From positions 1 through 64,000 of the forward strand of contig NZ_JOGB01000009.1 in the NCBI RefSeq assembly GCF_000719335.1: a stretch of 64,000 nucleotides of DNA, in the 5' to 3' direction. Below, in pieces: positions 6,964 to 17,555 of this stretch (its first letter is position 1; each line of letters opens with the position of its first letter). This DNA comes from Streptomyces sp. NRRL S-87. Lineage in GTDB: Bacteria > Actinomycetota > Actinomycetes > Streptomycetales > Streptomycetaceae. Both the position numbers and the translations under genes were made by a program. The notes under the pieces are model-generated. The model saw only the letters and a list, made by a program, of their open reading frames with translations, had not been told where the DNA came from and made no database searches.

Positions 6964-9537
6964 GTGGGTGGTGTCGGCGGGGGCCGCATTCCGAGTGCCT
7001 ACGCCGGTGCGGCGCGGCGGGCGGTGCGGATCGCGCTGGTCGCCTCGGCCGGGTTCTACGCGTTCCTGTACGGCCTGGACCGGCCGGTGGCGGCGACGTA
7101 CGCGCTGTTCGGCTCGGTGTCCCTGGCGGGGCTGTCGCGGATCCCGGGCACGGGCCCGCAGCGGGCGGCCCAGCTGGTGCGGCTGCTGCCGGTGTGCTGG
7201 CTGCTGGTCGTCATCGGCACGTACCTGTCGGTACGGACCTGGACCGCGGTCGTCGGGATGCTGGTCATCGGCTTCGTGCTGACCTTCGTCGCCGTGGGCG
7301 GGCCCCGGCTGGCGGGGGCCGGGCCCGGCCTGCAACTGCTGTACATCCTGCCCTCCTTCCCGCCCTACGACCCTGACTCCCTCGGCGACCGCCTGCTGGG
7401 CACGACCGTCGGGCTCGTGCTGCTGATCCTGGCCGAGGCGCTGGTCTTCCCGGAGCCGCGGCCGGCCTCCTACCCGGAGCGCGCCGCCCGCGCCCTGGAG
7501 ACGGCCGCGGACTGCGCGCACCGGCTGTCCGGTCCGCCGTACGCGCTGCCGGCGGACTCCGTGCGGGCGGCCCAGGACGCCGGCACCTCGCTGCGCGCCC
7601 TGCGGGTGCCGGAGGCCGAGCGGCCGGCCGGTCCCGGCGTGCGGGAGCGCGCCCGGGCGCACACCGGTCTGGCCACCCGGACCCTGTTGGCCCGGCTGGC
7701 CCGACTGCCCGCGATCCCGCCCGGCCGGGACCCCGTGGGCTCCGGTACCGAGGTCCTGGGCTCGGTGGCCGCCGCGGCGGCGGACGCGGCCGCCCGGCTG
7801 CGGTCCGGGGCGGCCCCGGGGGCGACGTACGAGGCCCTGCGGGCCGCGCGCGAGTCCCTGGCAGACCGGCCCCCGTCGCCCGGCTCGGTGCCTGCGGCGG
7901 CGCTGCGCCGGGAGGCGGCCGTACTGGAGGTGGCCGACACCGCGCTGACCGCGGCGACGGCCGCCGACTTCGCGGTACGGGGCCGGGCCGCGGCGGTGGA
8001 GCGGCCCGCGGCGGACCGGCTGCCGGCGAGCCTGACGTCACCGGACCGGTTCTGGTACGCGGGCATGCGGGCGCCGGCGCTGTGGTGGCACCGGCTCTCC
8101 GGGCACGCCGGGCGGCGGTCGGTGTTCTTCCAGAACGCCGTGCGGATCAGCCTCGCGTTGGCGGCGGCCCGCCTGGTGGCCGGCGTGGACACGCTGCCGC
8201 ACGGCTTCTGGGCGATGCTGGCGGCCCTGACGCTCACCCGGACCACGGTCGGCGAGACCTGGCGCACGGTCCGGGTGGCGCTGGCGGGCACGCTGATCGG
8301 CGTGACGGCCACGGCCGCGCTGCTGACGGCGGCCGGCGGGGACACCACCGTCTACGCGGCCGTACTGCCGGTGCTGTTGCTGGTGACGTTCACGCTGGGG
8401 CCGGTGCGTGGGGTGGGCTGGGCCCAGGCGTTCTTCTCGATGACGGTGGCCACGGTGTTCGCGCAACTCGCGACCGCCGACTGGCACCTGGCCGAGTTCC
8501 GGCTGCTGGACGTGCTGATCGGCAGCACGATCGGATGCGTCTTCGGCCTGCTGGCCTGGCCGCGGGGCGCCCACGACGAGCTGCGGCGGGCGGGGGCGGG
8601 GCTCCTGCGCCGGGCGGCCGAGATCGTGGTCGCCACGACGGCCTCGCTGGCGGCGGAGGCGGGCGCGGGCGGGGCCGGGGCGGACGGCACGGACCTCGGG
8701 ACGGTGACGGCGGGCGCGGCGACGGGGACGGCGGGCGCGGCGACGGGGACGGTGGGCGCGGCGACGGGGACGGGGACGGCGGCCCCGGTCCGCGGGGCGC
8801 CGCCCTCCGCGGGGGTCCGCGGGGCGCCCTCCGCGGGGACCGCGGTCGGGGTGGCCACGGCGCGGGCGGGTCCGGCGGCGGCAAGCTCCGCGGTCGCCCG
8901 GACCGGACCCCCCTCCGGTGCCCGCGAGACGCCGGCCGGGGTCTTCGGGCGCCGGTCCCTGACCCGGGCCGTGGTCCTCGCGGAGTCGGCCTACGCCCAG
9001 TTCGCCAGCGAGACGCCGGCCTTCGGCGGCGCGGCCCCCGGGACGGCGACGGGTCCGGGTACGGCCGCCGGAAGTACGGCCGGCGCGGCGGCCGGGCCGC
9101 AGCCCCGGACGCAGCCCCGGCCCGAGCCGCTGCCCCAGCCCGAGCCGCCGATCCCGCCCGAGCCGCCGACCCTGCCCGAGCCGCTGACCCTGCCCGGGAC
9201 CGACTGGCAGGCCGCACTCATGGCGGGCCACCACACGCTGTGGGGGGCCGGCCGGTTGACGGCGGCGGTCGCCGTGCCGCCGCTGTCCGGTCCGGCGGCC
9301 GAGGCGCTGACCCGGCTGGGCGACCGGGTGGCCGGGCGGATGCTGCTGGTCAGCGCCGCCCTCGATCCCGGCGGCGACACCCCGTCCGCCCCGGTCCCCC
9401 TGCGCGACCCGGCCTTCGACGGCTTCGCGGCCGAGCCGCCCGGGGCACCACGGCTGTACTACGCGGCCGTGTCCTGGCTCGACACCCTCATGACCGACCT
9501 GGAGCGCGTCGTCGGCGGCCCCGACCGCGCCGCGTGA
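6964..9537 (+). CDS. FUSC-family integral membrane protein
   Basis: This 857-aa protein has two hydrophobic halves. The N-terminal one (about residues 15-170: VRIALVASAGFYAFLYGLD, VCWLLVVIGTYLS, MLVIGFVLTFVAVGG) and the second one (about 390-535: ISLALAAARLVAGV, MLAALTLTRTTVGETWRT, LIGVTATAALLTAAGGDT) match the duplicated FUSC fold of fusaric-acid-resistance and aromatic-acid efflux proteins. The GTG at 6964 is used. Residues 565-740 are a low-complexity insert with three GAATGT repeats and a Pro/Glu-rich run (QPEPPIPPEPPTLPEP), which looks recently expanded. Function as an exporter is inferred from family; the substrate is unknown. Confidence 0.85.
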   Translation: MGGVGGGRIPSAYAGAARRAVRIALVASAGFYAFLYGLDRPVAATYALFGSVSLAGLSRIPGTGPQRAAQLVRLLPVCWLLVVIGTYLSVRTWTAVVGMLVIGFVLTFVAVGGPRLAGAGPGLQLLYILPSFPPYDPDSLGDRLLGTTVGLVLLILAEALVFPEPRPASYPERAARALETAADCAHRLSGPPYALPADSVRAAQDAGTSLRALRVPEAERPAGPGVRERARAHTGLATRTLLARLARLPAIPPGRDPVGSGTEVLGSVAAAAADAAARLRSGAAPGATYEALRAARESLADRPPSPGSVPAAALRREAAVLEVADTALTAATAADFAVRGRAAAVERPAADRLPASLTSPDRFWYAGMRAPALWWHRLSGHAGRRSVFFQNAVRISLALAAARLVAGVDTLPHGFWAMLAALTLTRTTVGETWRTVRVALAGTLIGVTATAALLTAAGGDTTVYAAVLPVLLLVTFTLGPVRGVGWAQAFFSMTVATVFAQLATADWHLAEFRLLDVLIGSTIGCVFGLLAWPRGAHDELRRAGAGLLRRAAEIVVATTASLAAEAGAGGAGADGTDLGTVTAGAATGTAGAATGTVGAATGTGTAAPVRGAPPSAGVRGAPSAGTAVGVATARAGPAAASSAVARTGPPSGARETPAGVFGRRSLTRAVVLAESAYAQFASETPAFGGAAPGTATGPGTAAGSTAGAAAGPQPRTQPRPEPLPQPEPPIPPEPPTLPEPLTLPGTDWQAALMAGHHTLWGAGRLTAAVAVPPLSGPAAEALTRLGDRVAGRMLLVSAALDPGGDTPSAPVPLRDPAFDGFAAEPPGAPRLYYAAVSWLDTLMTDLERVVGGPDRAA
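8709..8775 (+). repeat. 21-bp tandem repeat inside FUSC gene
   Basis: Three near-identical 21-bp units (core GGCGCGGCGACGGGGACG) code for GAATGT-type heptapeptides in the low-complexity loop of the FUSC protein and keep the reading frame. Confidence 0.8.
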
Positions 9538-9565
9538 GCGCCCCGCCGTCCGCGACCGCCCGCGC

Positions 9566-9581
9566 GCCGCACACGTGCGGC
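9566..9581. terminator. short hairpin between convergent genes
   Basis: GCCGCAC, AC, GTGCGGC forms a compact stem in the 48-bp gap between the FUSC gene and the NTF2-like gene, where a shared terminator is expected. Confidence 0.4.
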
Positions 9582-9585
9582 CGGC

Positions 9586-10092
9586 TCACTCCCCCTCCGC
9601 GGGCCGGGTCTCGAAGTGGAAGACCTTGGCGATGACCTGCCAGCGCCCGTCCAGCAGGAGCAGGGTCAGGAAGTCGGTGTACCGGCGCGGCCCCATCGAG
9701 CACTCCACGCGGGCGAGCGCGGTCACGGGCCCGGCGAACTCCACCGACACCACCAGGTCCCGCCGTGCCTCCCGGCGCGCGGCGGGCGGCTCCCGGGCAT
9801 CCACCAGCGGGAAGTACTCGGGCATGGTCAGCCGCAGCAACACGCCCTCGGTGGCGGTGGCGTAGACGGCCTCGGGGTGGAACACCCCGGCCAGTGCGGC
9901 CGTGTCGCCGTGGTGGAGGCCGTCGAAGTAGGCGGCCAGCACCCGTCGTACCGCCGCGTCCGCCTCGCCGGTCGCCACCGCGTCGACCGGGGAGGCGGTG
10001 ACCACCGGGTCGACCGGGGTGGCGGCGACGCCGGTGGTGGCGGCGGTTGCGACGGCGGCCCCGGCGGCGGGCGGGGGCGTGGTGGTCGGCAT
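9586..10092 (-). CDS. NTF2-like (lumazine-binding type) protein
   Basis: The 168-aa product starts at the ATG at 10092, behind AGGAG with 8-nt spacing. Residues 1-45 are an Ala/Thr/Val/Pro-rich tail. Residues 46-165 form one NTF2/SnoaL-like cone fold: VRRVLAAYFDGLHHGDTAAL, FHPEAVYATA, VVSVEFAGPVTALARVE, and YTDFLTLLLLDGRWQVIAKVF, the signature of the putative lumazine-binding family. These small proteins bind or process aromatic compounds, or act as stand-alone dimers; here no catalytic function can be read off. It diverges from a LysR regulator, which probably controls it. Confidence 0.85.
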   Translation of the reverse strand: MPTTTPPPAAGAAVATAATTGVAATPVDPVVTASPVDAVATGEADAAVRRVLAAYFDGLHHGDTAALAGVFHPEAVYATATEGVLLRLTMPEYFPLVDAREPPAARREARRDLVVSVEFAGPVTALARVECSMGPRRYTDFLTLLLLDGRWQVIAKVFHFETRPAEGE

Positions 10093-10205
10093 GGGAACGC
10101 TCCTGGTCTCGTGGGCCGTTCGGCCGGCACCGAGTGGCGTCCGGGCCGGTGGTCCGACGCTACGGGCGGGCGGCCCATCACACCACGACGAAGATCGGAG
10201 CCTGA

Positions 10206-10222
10206 CATAATCCGGGCTTATG
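10206..10222. promoter_or_regulatory. LysR-type T-N11-A site overlapping start codon
   Basis: CATAA, 7 nt, TTATG is a small dyad of the LysR T-N11-A kind that includes the ATG of the LysR gene. CATAAT at 10206-10211 also resembles a -10 box 8 nt before the ATG, which would give a leaderless message repressed by its own product. Confidence 0.5.
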
Positions 10223-11140
10223 AAAGCCGAGGTGGACCTGCGCGACCTTGAACTGCTGTCCGCCACCGCGGACGCGGGCACCCTGACGGCCGCGGCCGAA
10301 CGCCTCTACGTGAGCCAGCCCGCGCTCAGCCAGCGGCTCACCCGGCTCGAGGACCGGCTCGGCATGCCGCTGTTCGACCGCCGCGGCCGCAGGCTGGTCC
10401 CGAACGCGGCCGGCCGGCGGATGCTCGTCGCCGCCCGCCGGGTGCTGGGCGAGTTGGAGTCGGCCGCCCGGGACCTGGACGAGATGCGCGAGGGGCGCGA
10501 GCGGTACGTGCGGTTCACGGCCCAGTGCAGCACCACGTACCAGTGGCTGCCGCCGGTGCTGCGCGCCTTCCGCGCCCGGCACCCGGACGCTGAGGTCCGC
10601 ATCGAGCAGGTGGCCGACGACGCTCCCGTGCCGGCGCTGCTGGCGGACCGGGTGGACGTCGCGCTGGTCACCAAGCCGGACCGGGAGGCGGACCGGGTCA
10701 GCCTGACCCGGCTGTTCGAGGACGAGATGGTGGCCGTGGTGCCGGCCGGGCACCCGTGGGCGGGTCGGGACCACGTCGCCGCCGAGGACCTCGCCGACGC
10801 CCGCCTCCTGCTCTACGACGTGTACGACCAGAGCCGGATCCCCTCGGTCCCGCTGCCCCTCCCCCACGGCTCCCGGCCCGCCCGCGTCACGACCGTGCCG
10901 GTGCTCACCGACGTGCTGGTCGAGCTGGTGGCCGGCGGCCAGGGGGTCACCGTGCTACCCCACTGGGTGGCCGCCCCGTACGCCGCCCCGCGGGGCCTGG
11001 CCCTGGTTCCGTTCGGCCCGGAGCCGCTGACCCGCACCTGGTACGTCGCCACCCGGCGCGGTCCGCGGACACCGCACCTGGCGGCGTTCGTGGCGGAGTT
11101 GACCGCCGCGCTGGGAACCGGGTCCGACCGACCCGCCTGA
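10220..11140 (+). CDS. LysR-family transcriptional regulator
   Basis: At 306 aa this is standard family length. The N-terminal winged HTH (residues 5-65: LRDLELLSATADAGTLTAAA, LYVSQPALSQRLTRLE, LFDRRGRRLVP) is followed by a type 2 periplasmic-binding-like effector domain (about 90-295). The motif HWVAAPYAAPRGL and the general length place it among regulators close to the MetR/CysB-like branch, but the effector is unknown. It diverges from the NTF2-like gene with 127 bp between starts. No Shine-Dalgarno is visible before the ATG, consistent with leaderless translation. Confidence 0.92.
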   Translation: MKAEVDLRDLELLSATADAGTLTAAAERLYVSQPALSQRLTRLEDRLGMPLFDRRGRRLVPNAAGRRMLVAARRVLGELESAARDLDEMREGRERYVRFTAQCSTTYQWLPPVLRAFRARHPDAEVRIEQVADDAPVPALLADRVDVALVTKPDREADRVSLTRLFEDEMVAVVPAGHPWAGRDHVAAEDLADARLLLYDVYDQSRIPSVPLPLPHGSRPARVTTVPVLTDVLVELVAGGQGVTVLPHWVAAPYAAPRGLALVPFGPEPLTRTWYVATRRGPRTPHLAAFVAELTAALGTGSDRPA

Positions 11141-11289
11141 CCTACCCCCGTGACCGACCCGCCTGACCGACCCCCGTGACCGACCCGCCAGCCCCGACCC
11201 GCGTGTCCGACCGGCCCGCCCGACCGGCGTGTCCGACCGGCGTGTCCGACCGGCGTGTCCGACCTGCCTGCCCGACGGCCCGCCCTCAC
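11141..11289 (+). repeat. degenerate GACCGACCC / GTGTCCGACCGGC tandem repeat
   Basis: The gap between the LysR gene and the convergent methyltransferase gene consists almost entirely of short imperfect units, first CTGACCGACCCSY and then CGTGTCCGACCGG. No gene is apparent in it. Confidence 0.75.
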
Positions 11290-12141
11290 TCAGCCTTCCG
11301 CGACGGCGCCCGTCAGGAGCCAGCCCGTGGCGCGCAGCCGTACGACGCCGCCCGCCTCGTACGGCCGCAGCTCCTCGACGAGCCGGGCCCGTACGCGGTC
11401 GTGCGCGGCGGAGTCCACCCGGGCCGTCAGATGGCGGCCGGGCCCGCTGTCCAGCAGGAAGTCGGCGGCCTCGCGGGCGTCGCTCCCCCAGGTGCCGTAC
11501 GCCGTCACGTGCTCGGCCCGTACGTCGCGCAGGCCCGCGGCGTCGAGCAGCGCGGCGCCGGCGCCCTCGGCGGCGAGGGAGAACATGCCGGGCCCGCCGG
11601 GCCGCCCGAGGCCCTCGAGCGGGAGCAGGTCTCCGAGGGCGGCCAAGGCCGTCAGCCATGCGTTGCCCGCCGGCTCGGCGGCGCAGAGCAGGGCGACGCG
11701 GCCACCCGGCCGCAGGGCGCCCGCGATGTTCGCGAACGCGGCGGTGGGATCGGCGAAGAACATGACGCCGAAGCGGCTGACGGCCACGTCGAAGGCGCCC
11801 GGCGGCAGGGGGTGGACCTGCGCGTCGCCCTGCTCGAAGCGGACGGTGCCGAGGCCCGCCCGCGCCGCGGTCGCGCGGGCGCGCTCCAGCATCGGCGCCG
11901 ACAGGTCGAGGCCGAGGGCGCTGCCGTCGGGTCCGGCGGCTCGGGCGGCCAGCCGGGTGGTGGCCCCGGCGCCGCAGCCGATGTCGAGGACGCGCTCACC
12001 GGGGGTGATGGCCGCGGCGTCCATCAGGGGCTGGTCGAACCCCGCGTTGACCGCGTCCCAGCGGTCCTGGTGGGCGGCCCAGTGGGCGCCCTCGTAGCCG
12101 TTCCAGGCCTGCGCCTGGGCGGTGTTGGCGATCTCGGGCAT
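11290..12141 (-). CDS. class I SAM-dependent methyltransferase
   Basis: The 283-aa product (start MPEIANTAQAQAWNG) is of the UbiE/COQ5-like type. SAM motif I is VLDIGCGAGATTRLAARAAG (about residues 50-68), motif II LGLDLSAPMLERAR, and motif IV FDVAVSRFGVMFFADP. The N-terminus WNGYEGAHWAAHQDRWD is typical of actinobacterial small-molecule methyltransferases. The substrate is unknown. It diverges from a TetR regulator across two clear operators, so it is probably repressed until a ligand appears. The 5' codons directly follow the operators (52-bp leader). Confidence 0.9.
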   Translation of the reverse strand: MPEIANTAQAQAWNGYEGAHWAAHQDRWDAVNAGFDQPLMDAAAITPGERVLDIGCGAGATTRLAARAAGPDGSALGLDLSAPMLERARATAARAGLGTVRFEQGDAQVHPLPPGAFDVAVSRFGVMFFADPTAAFANIAGALRPGGRVALLCAAEPAGNAWLTALAALGDLLPLEGLGRPGGPGMFSLAAEGAGAALLDAAGLRDVRAEHVTAYGTWGSDAREAADFLLDSGPGRHLTARVDSAAHDRVRARLVEELRPYEAGGVVRLRATGWLLTGAVAEG

Positions 12142-12193
12142 GGACGGACCTCCCGCGTGTGGGCGTACGGAACTGCGCTCCACCCCGATAGAA

Positions 12194-12229
12194 TGGGCGC
12201 ACGCCCAAACACTATGGGCGCTTGCCCAT
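12194..12229. promoter_or_regulatory. tandem TetR operators
   Basis: Two inverted repeats, TGGGCGCACGCCCA (12194-12207) and ATGGGCGCTTGCCCAT (12214-12229), have centres 21 bp apart, two helical turns, so two dimers can bind on one face. They lie between the divergent methyltransferase and TetR genes. Confidence 0.8.
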
Positions 12230-12260
12230 ACTTGCAATCCCCGTTCCCCGGAGGGACTTG

Positions 12261-12854
12261 ATGTCACCACGCGGAGTAGCCATCCCCGACCTGCGCGAGC
12301 GGCTGTTCGACGCCGCGGAGCGCGTGCTGGCCCGGGACGGAGCCGCCGGCCTGACCAGCCGGGCGGTCACGGCCGAGGCCGACTGCGCCAAGGGGGTGCT
12401 GCACACGCACTTCGCGGGGCTCGACGAGTTCGTGGCCGAGCTGGTGCTGGACCGCTTCGGCCGCTCGGCGCGGGTGGCGGCGGCCCTGCCCGCGGAGGCC
12501 GGCCGGGGCACGGTGGCGGCCCACCTCCTCGCGCTGGCCTCGGCGGTGCTGTCCCTCGACCCGGGCGTCGTCGGTCTCGCCGTCACGCGTCCGGTGGCGG
12601 CCGCACGGGTGCGCGAGGCATGGGCGGCCGGCGCCCCCGGGTTCGACGCGATCCAGGCGTCCGTGGAGGCGTACCTGGTGGCCGAGCGGGACCTCGGGCG
12701 GACACCTGCGGACCTGGACGTCGGCGCCGTGGCACTGGCCCTGGTGGGAACGCTCCACCACCTGCTGATGACCGGCCGCCCCGACGCGCCCCCGCCCGTC
12801 GAGCAGGTCGAACGCCTGGTCGGGGCGCTGGTCGTACGGCCCGGAGCGAACTGA
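12261..12854 (+). CDS. TetR-family repressor (methyltransferase locus)
   Basis: The 197-aa protein starts at the ATG at 12261 (MSPRGVAIPDL) behind GGAGGGA with 6-nt spacing. The N-terminal HTH (residues 8-55) reads LFDAAERVLARDGAAGLTSR, VTAEADCAKGVLHTHFAGLDEF. The remainder is an all-helical ligand-binding and dimerisation domain. Adjacent tandem palindromes and a divergent methyltransferase gene indicate local control. The ligand cannot be predicted from sequence. Confidence 0.92.
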   Translation: MSPRGVAIPDLRERLFDAAERVLARDGAAGLTSRAVTAEADCAKGVLHTHFAGLDEFVAELVLDRFGRSARVAAALPAEAGRGTVAAHLLALASAVLSLDPGVVGLAVTRPVAAARVREAWAAGAPGFDAIQASVEAYLVAERDLGRTPADLDVGAVALALVGTLHHLLMTGRPDAPPPVEQVERLVGALVVRPGAN

Positions 12855-13023
12855 CCGGCCCCGCAACGTACCGCGGGCCGGCCGCGGGAACCCCGTCGGA
12901 TCATGAACGCGTCACAGAATCGCCACAGCGCGCCGCCCCGGGAACCCCTCCCCCGTCCGGCACCGTGTCCCCGGACGCGAGTGCCGGCGCGAGACCGGTC
13001 GCGACAACCTCGGGGAGCTCCCA

Positions 13024-13821
13024 ATGCAGTACACAGCAGGTATCGGCCGGACGGCGGCGGCACTGGTCACGGCGGCCGCGGCCGCCGCCCTCATGACGGG
13101 CTGCACGCCGGCCGGCGACGACGGCGCGAGCGACGCGCCCTCGACCCCGCCGGCGGCGAGCGGCCCGGCGAAGCCGACGGCCACCGCGGGCTCGACCGCG
13201 GGCTCGACCGGGGGCTCGACCGGGGGCAGCGGCGGTTCCACCGGAGGCTCCACGAGCGGGGGTTCGGCGGGCACGTCGGGAGGGTCCTCGGACGGCGGCT
13301 CGACCTCCGGCGGCAGCACGGGCGGGACCGGGGGCACCGGCGGCTCGGGGGGCACCGGCGGGACCGGGGGCGGGGCCAAGCCCTGCGGCGTGGACGACAT
13401 CGAGGTCTCCGAGGCCCGCCAGGCCGAGAACCGCCCGGACGGCACCGGTACCGGCGCCGCGATCGTGTCGGTGACGAACACCTCCTCCCACACCTGCACC
13501 CTGCGCGGCTTCCCGACCGTCGCGGGCGCCGGCAACGGCTCCCCGGACAAGAACCGCCCGCTCGCCGTCACCCGGAGCGGTACGGCGGCCAAGGTCCCGC
13601 TGGCCCCGGGTGGCAGCGCCTGGACCAAGCTCACCTTCGTCCAGGTCCAGGGCGAGGCCGACGGGTACTGCGTCTCGGGCGCGACGCCGTCCAGCTACCC
13701 GACGATCGTCCTGGGCGTCCCGGACGCCGGCAAGCACCAGATCGCCATGGTCGACGGGGTCTTCGCGGAGTGCGACGACACCGTGACCGTCACCGCGTTC
13801 TCCTCCGTGAAGCCCTCCTGA
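13024..13821 (+). CDS. DUF4232 lipoprotein with Gly/Ser/Thr linker
   Basis: This 265-aa lipoprotein has a signal with lipobox LMTGC (Cys27), so it should be anchored to the outer face of the membrane. Residues 28-118 form a flexible linker made of STGG/SGG/TGG repeats. Residues 119-265 are a DUF4232 domain with PCGVDDIEVSEARQAE, a conserved SHTCTLRGFPTV block and paired cysteines (TCTLRG, YCVSG, AECDD), probably disulfide-linked. DUF4232 proteins are abundant in Streptomyces and have no assigned activity. The ATG at 13024 follows GGGGAG. Confidence 0.9.
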   Translation: MQYTAGIGRTAAALVTAAAAAALMTGCTPAGDDGASDAPSTPPAASGPAKPTATAGSTAGSTGGSTGGSGGSTGGSTSGGSAGTSGGSSDGGSTSGGSTGGTGGTGGSGGTGGTGGGAKPCGVDDIEVSEARQAENRPDGTGTGAAIVSVTNTSSHTCTLRGFPTVAGAGNGSPDKNRPLAVTRSGTAAKVPLAPGGSAWTKLTFVQVQGEADGYCVSGATPSSYPTIVLGVPDAGKHQIAMVDGVFAECDDTVTVTAFSSVKPS

Positions 13822-14242
13822 CCGTCGATGCCCCCGGCCCGTCCGGCCCCGCCCGGCGCACCGTCGGGTCCGGGGTCGGATTCGCTGTCGGCCATCCGGC
13901 CATCGTGCCGGGCGCCGGCCGCAGGGTGCGCGGAGCGGGTCCGGTCCCGGCGCGGCGATCGCGTGACCCCCTGGTGGGTCATCCGGCGTGCGCGGGGGCG
14001 CGCGGACGGGCATGGTCGTTCCAGAGGCCCTGCCGCGGTTCTTCCCCTCGTACGCGGCGGGCCGGCCGTGCCGTCGGCGCCGAAACCCCGAGCGGGGCCG
14101 ACGGCACATCTCATGCGTCCGCCCGGAGCGGCCGTAAGGACGAGGACACGGGTCGCGGTCCCCACATGGGCTCGGGGACGAACCACATCGACCGAGCGCG
14201 AAACGACCTCCGGTCCGCACGAGCAACCCCACCACCGTCCGG
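13822..14242. other. intergenic region without recognisable gene
   Basis: Reading frames here lack any recognisable domain and have no convincing start signals. Only the glutamate dehydrogenase terminator at the right edge stands out. Confidence 0.5.
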
Positions 14243-14277
14243 CGGCGCCGGGTCCGGGAGCCGCCGGACCCGGGCGC
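14243..14277 (-). terminator. terminator of glutamate dehydrogenase gene
   Basis: GGCGCCGGGTCCGG (14243-14256) pairs with its complement after a 6-nt loop, a strong 14-bp stem (one bulged G) 15 bp beyond the stop codon of the minus-strand gene. Confidence 0.75.
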
Positions 14278-14291
14278 CGAAGGACGGTCGC

Positions 14292-16085
<1,794 letters not shown>

Positions 16086-17522
16086 CTAAGGCCCGACCGG
16101 CGTGACCGGAGTCAGCACCCCCACCCGCGCCTCGACCTCGGCCGCCGCCGCCAGGCACAGGTCCTCGCGGAACGGCCGGCCCACGAGCTGCACCCCCGTC
16201 GGCAGCCCGTCGGCCATACCGGTGGGGACGGCGACCGCCGGCAGCCCCGCGAAGCTCGTCGCCGTGCACAGCCGCATCGCCGACGCGACCCGGTCGCGGC
16301 CGGCCCGGTCCCGGGACTCCAGGCCGGGTTCGACCGGCGGCTCGGTGAACACCGGACCCAGCAGCAACGGATACGCGTCCAGGAACTCGGCCCACGAGCG
16401 CCGGATGCCCAACCAGGTCCCCATCAGTCGCATCACCTCGGCGCCGGTCGGGGGCGCCGCGTCCGCCATCACCATGCCGATGTACCGGTCACCGCCCGGC
16501 CCGAGCAGGCTGCGGACGACCGGCCAGCTCGGCGCGAACTCGGCGAGCGTGATTCCCATGTACGCCTCCAGGGTCTCGTCGAGCCGCGGTACGTCCGCCA
16601 CTTCGCGGACGTCGTAGCCAGCGTCGGCCAGCGCCTCGGCGGCGACGGCCACGGCGGCGGCGATCGACGGGTGGACCCCGCGCCCGCCCGGGTCCGCGAC
16701 GACGGCCACCTTCAGCGGCCCCGCGAGCGGTTCGCCGTACGTCGGCACGGGCACGGTCCACGGATCGCGCGGGTCGGGCCCGGCCAGCGCCTCGTACGCG
16801 ATCTTCAGGTCTGCCACCGTCCGGGCCAACGGGCCGTCGGTGACCAGCAGTTGCGACGCCGGGCCGGGGTCGTCCGGGCCGAACACGCGGCGGTCGGCGG
16901 GGAACCGGCCCGGGGTGGGCTTGAGGGCCGCCACCCCGCAGAACTGGGCGGGGACCCGGACGGATCCGCCGGAGTCGTTGCCCAGTCCCAGCGGGGCCAT
17001 ACCCGTGGCGACGGCCACCGCGTCGCCACCGCTGGTGCCTCCCGGCGTGCGGCCGGCGTCCCAGGGATTGAGCGTGTCGCCGTACAGCTCGCTGCGGGTG
17101 TGCATGCCCGCCAGGACGAGCGTGGGCATGTTGGCGTGCCCGATCGGTACGGCGCCGGCCGCGCGCAGCCGGGCCACGGGCGGGGCGTCGGCCGCCGCCA
17201 CGTGGTCACGGAAGCGGGGCGAGCCGAAGGTGGTCGGCACGCCCTCGACGGGCGTGGTCTCCTTCACCGTGAACGGCACCCCGGCGAGCGGCCCCAGCGC
17301 CGCACCCGCCGCCCGGGCGCGGTCGGTGGCGGCGGCGTCCTCACGGGCCCGGTCCGCGAAGAGCTGCGTGACAGCGTTGACGCGCGGGTTGACCTCCGCG
17401 ATGCGCTCCAGATGGCTGTCGACGAGCTCGACGGCCGTGACCTCCCCCGTGCGGACCGCGGCCGCCTGGGCCCCGGCCGACAACTGCCACAGCGTCTCCC
17501 GCCGGGTCGTCCGCATGATCAT
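16086..17522 (-). CDS. amidase-signature family hydrolase
   Basis: The 478-aa protein has the amidase-signature fold, which hydrolyses amide bonds with a Lys/cis-Ser/Ser triad. The catalytic Lys87 is in VPFTVKETT and the nucleophile Ser187 is in DSGGSVRVP. The residue at the strict cis-Ser position, 24 residues earlier, is Thr163 (PGGTSGGD instead of PGGSSGG). C-terminal GVQLVGRPFREDLCL is typical of the family and supports full length. The start at ATG 17522 follows GGAGGGGA; a second ATG lies two codons downstream. It diverges from a TetR gene with two operators between. The substrate is not predictable. Confidence 0.9.
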   Translation of the reverse strand: MIMRTTRRETLWQLSAGAQAAAVRTGEVTAVELVDSHLERIAEVNPRVNAVTQLFADRAREDAAATDRARAAGAALGPLAGVPFTVKETTPVEGVPTTFGSPRFRDHVAAADAPPVARLRAAGAVPIGHANMPTLVLAGMHTRSELYGDTLNPWDAGRTPGGTSGGDAVAVATGMAPLGLGNDSGGSVRVPAQFCGVAALKPTPGRFPADRRVFGPDDPGPASQLLVTDGPLARTVADLKIAYEALAGPDPRDPWTVPVPTYGEPLAGPLKVAVVADPGGRGVHPSIAAAVAVAAEALADAGYDVREVADVPRLDETLEAYMGITLAEFAPSWPVVRSLLGPGGDRYIGMVMADAAPPTGAEVMRLMGTWLGIRRSWAEFLDAYPLLLGPVFTEPPVEPGLESRDRAGRDRVASAMRLCTATSFAGLPAVAVPTGMADGLPTGVQLVGRPFREDLCLAAAAEVEARVGVLTPVTPVGP

Positions 17523-17555
17523 TTCCGTTCCCCTCCGCCGGCGCCGCCACGGCCT

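Noticed and set aside
13695..14186. Possible minus-strand gene downstream of the lipoprotein gene
   Set aside because: No domain, no ribosome-binding site and low-complexity Arg/Gly/Pro composition; part of it is antisense to the lipoprotein gene.
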